From Nitzschia sp. DOCU1 (Eukaryota; Bacillariophyta; Bacillariophyceae; Bacillariales; Bacillariaceae): 64,000 bases of DNA. Positions 10,101-20,500 of the stretch are shown here, piece by piece. A program made the translations under genes and the position numbers. The stretch covers positions 930,001-994,000 of the forward strand of contig OX595989.1 of assembly GCA_951394045.1 (NCBI GenBank), given 5' to 3'. Each line of letters begins with the position of its first letter. Within the stretch, counting starts at the first letter, position 1. Under the pieces are notes generated by a model that searched no databases, was not told where the DNA came from, and saw nothing but the letters and a program-made list of their open reading frames with translations.

Positions 10101-13100
10101 CTGAGCCAGGGCTTCGATCCTTGATGAAGCTGTAGTAATGCCCGCCTTGCGCCACTCCAGCATGAACGAGAACCCCTGCAAGCTTATACTCGTAATCTTC
10201 GTCGGCAAGTTGACTTGTTGCACTGTCATCCGTACCAGTATCCATATCATCCGGCCCGCCGTCGGCACCCTCGGCTCCCATTGCCTCCATTCCTTCGAGT
10301 GTATACCGCTTCATGTTTAGAGTCTGGCCGAAGGCGCATCTACTGTTGAGCTTGACTGTTTCGAACGTGTTGAAATCCAAGTCGAAGCGCTTCAGCGACA
10401 GGATCAGCATGTTTGGAAGAGCTGAGATAGCAGTCCGTAGCACGGTATCAGTATTTTTCTTGCATCTGTCGCAGAAAACCTGGTTGTCTCCTTCCATGAT
10501 TTCAACCTCCGTCATACTTCCTAGGGCCTCGAGAATGTTGGATTTGCCACGAATCTGGCAATCAACGTTCAGCAGCTTTTCTTCACGATTGGTCTAGAGG
10601 ATAACAAATTGAGACAAGGTTAGAACCTTCAGGCACAGCTTATAGAACTATCAGGGAACGACCCCCCTTACCTTCAGCCCGCACTCTTTGCAAATTTTCT
10701 GCTTCGTTTGCTTCAAGCCAAAAGTATGGTCAAGATATCGAAAATGATCAGGCGCCCAACGCTTTAGAGAAATCTCGAGTCGATCGAGCAGTTTTGTGGC
10801 GAATTCAGAGGCGTCGTTCTGCTGCCACACATCGAATTCTAGTTTCAGACATGCGCTCGCCTCGACTAGAGCCCTAGGGTCAAAGCACCGTCCTCTCGAC
10901 CCCTCGTCGAGGTGTATGAAAGTACGCTGCACTTCTTCCATCAGATGACGTGAAGCTGCCTCGTCTTCGGTCTCCTCTACTTCTTTGCGTTCTTGTTCCT
11001 TGTTACCATCCGATGTTCCGTCTCCTTTGTCTGTCGCACTCCCGATAATGTCAAATACTCCCGTCTCTTTTCCTGGCCGTCCTTCGGAAAGGAGGAACTC
11101 TTCTGGAAGCAATTCAGGTAGTCTTGCAATGTCTTCAGGTTGGATTTGTTGGTGGTTGACTCCGCTGACAGTCGCAACATTGGTTGGACAATATCGGATT
11201 GTATGCATGCCGGTGGCCTTATCGTACTTCTCCACGATGGCCTCATATGGCCCACCATCCCACTGCAAGGCGATTCTCTTTCCAACAAGTTCAGCCCCTT
11301 TTGAGGAGACTGCGCCACCCGAGGATCGGATCGATGCCGGCAATGGAGCAGAGCAGATGCTCTTGCGAAGCTCCGGCATCATGAACATCTGCTGTAGGAA
11401 TGAATTCATGTAACACGTGCATCCTTGATTGCGCAAGCCCGAGTATTTAGCCGCGCTTCGAGAGTTGCGAGCCTGACCATCGCCGCTACTAGTTACCCCT
11501 TGTCCCCAGCGGTGCTTCAAAAATGGGGCCGCAGAGTTGATCAGTCCATTTACCCGCGACACAAGAGCGATGTATCCATCAGGGCCAACGCAAGATCTCG
11601 CTGCTGCCCCCACGGCGTCAAAGCCACGTTGGCGAGATTCCTTGTCACAACAGATTGCAACGACGGAAGACGGCCCCCCGGGCGAAAGACACGCGTCAAA
11701 TATCACCCCCATAAGATCGATGAGCACCAAATCCTCAGCTTTGGCTTTCGAACGGAATGGGGTAACAATGGCAAACATGCCTTTGTTTGGTGAACCGAGT
11801 GACGCGGACCAAGGCTGCGTTTTGAACTCTTTTACAAGAATCGAAGTGCCTTCTCGAAGGACCGACCCACCGGCGGTCTCTATGATGGCCCTCAAGAGTG
11901 CCAGACACCCACAAAGCACTCCAGTAGGGAAATCAACGATCGCTGTTTCATTCGTAACGCGCGGGCATGACGCCAGTTTCCTGCAAACCGCGGTGGCAAG
12001 ATCACTGAGTTCGTGGGTGGTTGCATTCTTGGAACGGGCCGTTGACTTGTCGTCAGCGACAAGTTTCTGTAAGACATCGAAAAATTCCACCGTCGAATCT
12101 GACGACATTTGTATTCCATCGACTGCCGCGATTAACCACGGAAGAGCATGGTCAGCGAGAACGGGTGTTGTTGTTATCAGGTCATGGGTGTTTTTTCTGA
12201 CTTTCAGGCACGCATTTGCGAAAGCCGCAGGTCGGAATCCATCTGAATTTCCTTCCCACAACAGCAAGCTCACCAGGAATTTTTCTGCCATTCCGTTTGG
12301 GAGCGCCAAAAAATTTTCCGCCGTTTGGGGAGACTTGAAAAGCAATCTTAAAAATTTCAAGACATCGGATATTGTTGAGGTAGAGATTCCACTGTCCTTG
12401 ACAACCATGGCGGCAAGACTCTTCAGCAGACCCTTTGCGTCGGGCAGCGATTGCAAAAGCCGGCTTCCCGCTTCGTCCAAAGTGTTGGAGGGAATTCCCT
12501 GCTGCAGTCGTATCAGGTTCCCGTTCCCAAAGAGGCAGCATTTAAGAATGCGGAGAGCGACAGCATTGCCCATTCTGGCCATGCTCTGGCTCATGCCAGG
12601 ATGCTCTTCAGTTGATGAGAAGAACTGGACAACCGAGTCAAAGCCACCGGAGTGGATGAATCCTTCCCGGAACGATATCGCGTCATCAATTGTCTCTGTT
12701 TCAAGTTTGCTTCTTTGGTCGCTTGGTAGAGAAGACAAAACTTCAACTGCGGGCTGCATAAAAGCATCGATGGCAAGAAGAACGTAGACAGATCGGTGGA
12801 AGCTCTTCAAATCCAATATCTTAGACCATTGGAATGCAGACTTTGAATCGATGTCCATCGCATCCTTGTCCGCCCGTGCTGTGGCACGAACTTGAGCCGC
12901 AACATCAGCGTTCGTCGGCATGGCAAGAAGCAGATCCCACACAAGTTTATGAGCGTCGGATCCAGCTACGGCGTCATCGATCATATCGTCTTCGGAGCTA
13001 GGAAGTGCCTCAAGAACACCCAGAAGAGTCTCGAATAGTTTCCCTGTAAATTGAGAGTTGTTGCCATAGAACAAGCCGCTGAGATCATGAGATCTGTTCG

Positions 13101-16100
13101 CTCGGGTCGCTTTGGCGGACGCTTGGTTCGTTGCTTGCTGGACACGATCAGCAACTAGAAATACAATCTCGCATCCATGTCCGAGGCCTAGTTCGTCCAT
13201 CACAGAGTCGTCCGGTACCACATTCAAATTCAATGGGGTGGCTTCAGCGCCGGTATTCCGCGCTCCCCCGCCAACAAGACGACCGCTTACGGATATTGGC
13301 TTGACCGAAGAAACGGCGCAGTCGCACTGAGATGCGACTTTCATCTTCAACGAGAGCAATGTTTCTAGAGGGTGAACGTCTAAAGAAAATCTCATAGTTG
13401 TTGGATTTCTGCCATCGCGTTCCATCGGCTGCTGTACTTGTGCCGCCTGTGCGTTCTGAGTCCGCTTCACCATAATGTTGACTTTGCGGTAGCAGGCTTG
13501 ACCACGCATGTTATGCGGCAAGCAGCCCACGGTTTCGCCAAACGAGGCGTCTGGCGAGAGCATTGCGAGCCGACTCAGAGTAGACAGGGATATAGAACTT
13601 GTCATATCAGCCTGTCCAATAGCGGCGTTGAGAATGCGCAAGCAACGCTCCGCCGCCAGTCTAGCAGAAGGCTCCTTTTCTTCCAACCCTCGCTGGACAG
13701 AAGTCAAGCAATCGAAAACTCGACGGCCAAAGTCATTTTCTGTTGGTTCAGGATCCCCATCGTCTAGCGCGTTGGTCATAATATTCCATCCGCTGTATGC
13801 GGCGCTAAATGCGACGTAGACAGAGAGAAGGTCCTTCATTGCGTGAGAAGCGACAAACTCGTTTCCGGCTCCCAAACTGATTCGCCACAGCGTGTCGAGA
13901 GCAGCAGCATTCGCGGCCCTGGTGGCTGCCGGCACCGTGCGTAGCTTGGAATAAACGACCTGGAAACTTCGATACGCATTTTCCCCGAGGAATTGGAAGG
14001 TAACGCTAGGAGAACAAAACAAATTTAGAAAAGCCGTCGCACACACTTCGTCGGTGAAGGCGGCAGAAAGAATATCCTCAGGTTGCACCGCATTGGCCTG
14101 TTGCGGCCCCTGCTGGTCGGCAGTGAGTCGGGCGCTATTCGCGTGACTGGCACTCGACGCGGTAGCGATGAAAACCATTAATTCCTCTCGGTCCTCGGGT
14201 TGACTACAGAGTTGCCACAGACCGTGAAGCTGCGGACTACTCATAAAAATTTCATCGCTGACACCATATGCGTAGCGCAAAATATGCAGTCGGTCCTTCA
14301 ATGGATTCGTGTCTTGCCCGAGTTCAATGTCACTGGATGGGGACTAATCGACGGATAGCACGTGTGTGAGCCGCAAAACCAATATTTTGCGCACAATAGG
14401 CACCAAATTCTTACCTTTCGCAAAAGAGCGTTTGTCTTAGATCCAGCTTCCCGTCGTTTTAGGGATGCAGTTAATTCATTGAAAAGCAAAATGGGCAGCG
14501 CTCCACTATCGCTTGTTACCAGCTTGGCAGCTTGGGCGCGAGGGCATGCCTCCAGGACAAAGTGGGTCAACTTCACCATTCGGAGAGCCTGCTGCTCGTC
14601 GACCGCGTCCGGTGTCAACAATTTCGAGTTTGCCGACAGAAGTCGGATGCAAGAACTTAGATAATGTTCACGATGATCCTTGCCTTTAGGCTCGACACGC
14701 AGTTCGTTGGTAACATATCGCTTGAGAACGTCATAGACCTTCAACGAAGCGGCTTCCGGATGAGTCAGCACGGACCAAAGGACTTCAAGTACCTCCGCCC
14801 GGACATTATCTTCCAAGTTAATGGTAGAGGCCGCTTTGGCATCGGAAGAGTTGGCAGAAGCCAACGCGGCACAGAAATCAGCAACTTCGTTCAAGTATTC
14901 GCCTTTCTCCTTGCCTTGATAAACAGACTCCTGGACAGCTTTGAGCAGCGGAATAGATAGGCTGCTCGGGCACAAGGGGAGGATGGATACCAAAAGCTGG
15001 TAGACCTGCGCCGAAACGGCCGAATCTGTCTTTCGGGAGCAGGTCTTCCAAGCGAGTAGCAAATGAGAAAGCTGGAGGCAGTATTTGTTTGAAGATTCAT
15101 TGTTCAGGGTCTCAATGCCAGCGTCTCGTTCGCACATCGAGGCAAGGAATTTGATCAAAGCAGTAGATCGAGAAACAATCTCTCTGTGCACCGAGTCTCC
15201 AAGGACAAGTTCAATAATATCGTTTTCAATCGCCCATTTCGCTAGTTGATGCTCCAGCGTGTTGAATTCTTCTCCAGCCGGCACCATAAGGCCCACCGAT
15301 TGCAACTGGGGCGGAGGATCTAGTCCAGAATTCCGACAGGTGACCCAGCCGAATGGAGGGGGCTCTGTCTCCTCGTGTTCCTTCGACTTGTGCTGGTAAT
15401 AGTCAATGTCCCTGTCGGTACCAGGTTGCTCTTCGTCCGCTTCGGAAAGAAACCACCACTTTTGTTGCGATCTCATGGTACATCGGAATAACGTGAGCTT
15501 CTTTCCGCCGCCATCTTCCACGTCGTCTGGAATCCGTCTCTCATAGCTAATGTCTACACCTCTTTGCGCGTACCCATCCGGCGTCACCGCTCCGTTGAAC
15601 AAGTAGCGCCCATTGACAAACGTACACCCCGCACAGGATACGTCAAAAAAACGCGGTGGTGGCCGGTGTTCCTGACATGCTTCGAGCAAATCATCCATTT
15701 GCTGCCAGCCAAATAGCCGCAAGGGCAGGGATGGCGACTTGATCAGCTTCAGGATGAGCCCCCGCCAAAAGGCGTAGAATTCATAGGTACTGTCGCGTCT
15801 CGTAGTCACTAGCTTGTCGAAAATCCGCTGTAAATCGTGCTGGACTGTATTCAAATGCTCCGGCGAAAACTTCTTGAGCGCATCATCGGAACAACTATTA
15901 ACAAATTGCATTGTCGCCCTGGCGACGTCAATCGCGGCATTCTCCGCATCCTTTGCAGCAGCAGCCTGCTCTGGACCAGGCAGTCTCCCAGGAACGATAT
16001 CACCGAGTGCCGTCAAGACATGGTGCAGCAAATCCAGGCTGGGAAAGACCGGCGTGCCGATCCGGGCTTCGAGGTACTTGTACAAACGGGTAAACCCCAG

Positions 16101-16850
16101 CTCCTGTCGAAACCTATCAATCATCTTCAACCGCACTTCCGGCAGCCCGCTCATGTGGTTGTTCCAGTTTCCCTTGTTTCCTTTGTAGTAAGCTTTCTTT
16201 TTGTTGAATACAAGCGCGAGCACCTCCAGCAACTGGCAACCACCGTTCCGCTCCAACTGAATTTCCAGGTCTCGAGAGACGATAATCACTGCGAAAGTAA
16301 GACTCTCCTGCACACAGTTCCGCTCATGAGGCCCAATCTTCGTGGGCTGCTGCTCCACTAGGATGCTAATGATCGGCTGCATGTACTTCTCCACGAAAAA
16401 TCGAGCCTCCTCCGACGAAGTTAAATACTGGTTGGCAAGATCCAACGATTCCACTGCGCTTTTCCAGACGACTAAGAGGAGACAGCAGCAACAAAACGTT
16501 AGGCAACATTTTCATAGTGTAGGAGGCAGCAGCGACATGCGTTGCTAGTCAAAGATAGTAAACGGGGAGGTCATCAACCCTGCAATCCTGGAACCAAAAA
16601 TCAGAGTGGCCGATGGGGGGCCATTCCGGGATCTTACGCGCTCTCACTGGCGCAGAGACGGCTAAAAACCTCGCAACGTCGAAACCCCCACAAGGATGAC
16701 TGCTGCCAACAATAACACACCTGTTTGATTCCTATCGATTCCATTTCCAACTTCTGTCCAAAGACGAAGCGTATCCTGAGATGGAGGAGCTTGACTGGCA
16801 TCCCATTGATAGGGAGCCGCCTCAGGAGTAAGGGGGGCTCCTTCCGTCAT
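7152..16850 (-). CDS. Giant ubiquitin-specific protease (USP9X/USP34-like), five exons
   Basis: Exons are 16850-16721, 16471-14415, 14343-10672, 10593-8515 and 8441-7152. All junctions are phase-consistent, with donors GTGTGT, GTAAGA, GTAAGG and GTAAGT and acceptors CTTAG, ATTAG, CTCTAG and CACAG. The product has about 3,075 residues. Long alpha-helical (ARM/HEAT-like) flanks surround a Ubl-like segment near 1010-1110 and the protease core. The Cys box GLRNQGCTCYMNSF is near residue 1702 with the catalytic Cys. Zinc-type cysteines KECGLK and CDRCKK follow. The His box GGHYYSF is near 2104, followed by the WYRFDDEDV strand. All catalytic elements are intact, so it should remove ubiquitin from cytosolic or nuclear substrates. 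The overall size and Ubl placement match the USP9X/USP34 group rather than small USPs. Confidence 0.93.
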
Positions 16851-17533
16851 GGTGGTGGAGACTTTTTCACCTTGATGTGCCGTGAATGACCTGCGTGATC
16901 CAGCGGTTCATTCGATCGAAGCGTGGGGAACTGCGCCGTCCGCACCCGAAGACAACGCTGTCTGTGCGAAGAACCGCGGGACGTTGAAAAAGATATGTTC
17001 GTTTGCTCGCGCGTTCCTCCTGCTTCCGCATTGAACTGATTCATTCGAACAACAATCTGTCCAGCCGTCCGACACATAACATTGCCTCGCCACTACGTGC
17101 CACGTGTAGGCAAAGTTACCCTGTGGTTTACCGAGCTACAGTAGCTACTGTAGAAGGTTACCCTCTACAGCGAAAGTAGGAGAAATTGACTGTTTCGCAA
17201 GCACGAAATGGAAAGTAAGAGTACAACTAGCCGCTCTAGAAGCTTCTCTCAAACAGCGAAGAGTGGCTACCTAGAGAAAAGTAAAAGCATGCTGCCAAGC
17301 TGACGGCGTTTTGAGGCACTTCACGTGCAGATGAAACTACTATGCTCGAAGGGCATTACCCCAACAAGGAAGCCAGTGCCTGATTCATTCTTCGAGGGTG
17401 GGTCTAATTAATACTAGTGGGGCTAGAGTAGCTTTAAGTCCGACGCAGTATCAAGCCATGTCAACTAAAAATTTGGCCCATCTCAAGCCCCAAACAGGCT
17501 TTAACGCTTTCCCGATGACAATCAAAACGCGCC
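16851..17533. other. Intergenic, no gene seen
   Basis: 683 bp between the protease start and the 3' end of the Ada1-like gene. It is promoter plus 3' UTR sequence. The string ctacagtagctactgtag near 17135 is a short perfect palindrome. Confidence 0.55.
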
Positions 17534-20500
17534 CTAATTGTCAGCAGGGTCAACATCCTTTTTTGCAAGCATGCGGGCTAGATTCTTGATACCAAAACCT
17601 TTTCCTCGACGTTGCCCTCCTGCGTCTTCACCTTCATCATTGCCTTTGGACTCCTCAGATGGGAGATTCGTTGGGGCTGCTGTTGTCGCGGGCGGGGGTG
17701 CTTGTGGCGACGGTTCGGCCGGTGTTGTCTCATCGGCTTTGGACTCTGGTGCGGGACCCGCATTCGAATCTTCCGGTCCTGGTGAATTGGAGGTAGTCGT
17801 CCGCCTCATAAGTGCAGCGAGGTTCTTGGCACCACGCCCCATACCACGAGGCATGGCGTTTAGGGCCTCTGTTTCCGCCACAGATGTCGCCGCTGCTGTA
17901 TTGGTGCCCAGAGCTACTACCGGCGCGGTTGTCAGTGGCGGAGCACTCGCGGGGATTGGCTGCACATTGGCTGCCGTCGAGGTATCCACTGCTCGCGGTT
18001 GCGCAGGTGCTGGAGGCGGAACTGCAAACGAATTTTGATGTCTCATCATTGGGCTAGCATTGGCGTTCACATGATTTTCGAGAGGGGCACGTGTTTCGCG
18101 GTCGTCGTCTCGGGGCTTGGGTGGCACTTTCCGTGTCCTTGCTTCGGCAAAAATTTGATCAATAATGTAGTTCTGCACGTTAGTGAAATTATCCTTTGGA
18201 ACAACGGAAAGTTGATCAAAGGAGGCATGCAGCGATCGTTCAAGTGTGCTTCGAGAAAACGACCCCCCTAGGGAGCCGATGTGTCCCATAGCCATGGTGC
18301 CCAATGAGGCATAAATGTCGAGCGCATTCAGCGTCCTGGACATTCTCGTACCCTTGTCTGCCAAGATGGACTTGCCATCGAGGGGTAAATCTGGCTTCGT
18401 ATGAAGCGTGATAGCACCTGCAAGAGGTCTAGGAAAGGCGAGCGGTCGAGGTGGCAGGTCCGATTGTTCCATGGCCTCTTTGTGCGCGATCGAAGTTTTC
18501 AGAACGTTCCCCGCATGCTCTTTGACCGCCACCACCATCAACCAAATGGCAAGGTCCGAAACTTCCATCCCATCTTCTTCTGCTATCTTGCGGACAAGTG
18601 GATCTATAGTGAGAGCCCCTGGAAGGCTACAAGATGCGATTTCTGGTTTCGGGGTGATCAGTGTTTTCTGCCGCCTGCGCTCGTTTCCGAGTGGATTAAT
18701 GTGCGGTTTGGGTTGGTCCCAAGCTTCTCTGTAGCACGGCTCAGCTGGACCGAACATTGGCGTGTTTAGTGAGCTGGAAACAACCGGCAATCTTTCTTGG
18801 AATTTCTCAACAGGTGGTGCTGACACTGTTCTGATTCGCGTGCGCCACTTCATCGGCACATGGACGGAAACTTCGCCGTAAGTAGCTACATCTCTCTGGG
18901 CACGCCTCATGATACTCATGATAAATTTATTGTGCAACTTGCGGAGCTTGGGTGTCTTCAGAAAATTGTCGATAGCTCTCTGGCACCTTTCGGAAGTGTG
19001 ACTAGATAGTCGGTCTGACAATCGTAATGCCATCGCATCCCAGTATTCAGCAAAGATGCGCTCGAAGCCAGACCCACGATGAGCCCTGCTACCAGTTGCA
19101 TACAGAACGGTTTTCACGCGCTTCAATTTGTCCTTGTCAACTAGATCCATGGGTGACACCATAGGCGGCTCTTCGGCATCCTCTTGTATTGGGGGAGGGC
19201 CAAAGCGGACTTTGTATTCGAATTCCAAAGGAACCGGGAGAAGTTCTGGGATCGCTTCGGGTGACTTCATTGGTGTGCCAACAAACCGGCGTTTCATTTT
19301 CGGCGTTTCAGAAGGTTCCTTTTGTTTCGCATCATTAGGATCGTCGCTTGCTTCGACCGATTGGACGGTTTTTGGGCCGAGATCCCCTGCTTTGGTGGCT
19401 AGTTGAGGAATTGGTTGCTCGAGCGCTACCTCGATCGATAAATTAGTAGTCGCTGTTGCTGTTTCGACTGCAGAGGGCACAAAGTGACTGGGTTGTAGTT
19501 CACTGACATTTCGTGCCAAGACGACTGGGGGAGCACCGGTGAGAGGGAAAGAAGCATTGGCACTGTGGGCAAATGATGTTTGCATGTGCTGCGCAACTAC
19601 CATTGGGTCGGCGTGAAGGGTGTCTCTCTCATCCGGTCCGTTGGCAATAGTAGCAGTGTTTCCACTGTCGAGTTCTGTCGTCTCAGTGAGCGCCGGCGGG
19701 CTGGGTGTTGCGGTCAAGCTTGCACCTGTAACACCAATTTTCTGAACTGTTTCCAATTGGACTGCTTCGATTGGCTTCATTCCTGGCATGGGGTCCGTTC
19801 TTGCGGTGGCAGCAGCTGGGACAAGGTTAGTGGTCGCCTTGCTTGCATCAATGCGGGCGATAGCATTGGGACTAGACATTCCTCCCGATCTCTGCTTCTG
19901 GAAGGATGCCCTGATACTGGCCTCGATTGGCCCAATGACTCGCGGAGCTGCACTGATGTCGCCAGGTTTTGCACTATCAGGCTCCGTTGCCACACCATCC
20001 GCGTTGTTTATACGTGATACAGGGTCAGATTTCTTGGCTTCGAGGACATTGCCGTTATCGTTGCCTTGCACGAGGGCGCTAGTAGCACCCTCTTCGCTTG
20101 CAGCTGCAGGAAGAGATTCTTTTGGTGCCTCGACGGAGAGTCCATCTGTTTCACCTTGAGCCTGGCCTTGGAGATTCGGGTTGCCTATCTCTGCTGCCCC
20201 TGCCAGTGAAGCGCCAGACGGAGGCTCCGACGGCATTTCCATGTGAGCGTCGTGAAATTGGTCTTCTTCCTCCTCAGTTTTCACCATTGGCGTTGACTTG
20301 GATTGTAGGCTTGCCTCCACCTCTGGCGTTAGCCGCCTTGCTTCCTCTGCAGAGTCCGAGCCCACTGGCTCCCCTGCCGTTTGAGGTTCAGACTTCTCGA
20401 CATCCTTATCCGTCTTCGTGAAATCCTTTGGCACATTTACCGCAGATAATTTAGCTTCTTGTTCCGATGTCTTATCTTCCGCGGGAGCCGTCGGCTGATA

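Noticed and set aside
11537..12787. 416-codon plus-strand frame antisense to the ubiquitin protease
   Set aside because: It overlaps a conserved coding exon and has no domain-like sequence.
14298..16454. Separate gene upstream of the ubiquitin protease
   Set aside because: Splice sites at both ends are in phase with the neighbouring exons, so it is an exon of one protease gene.
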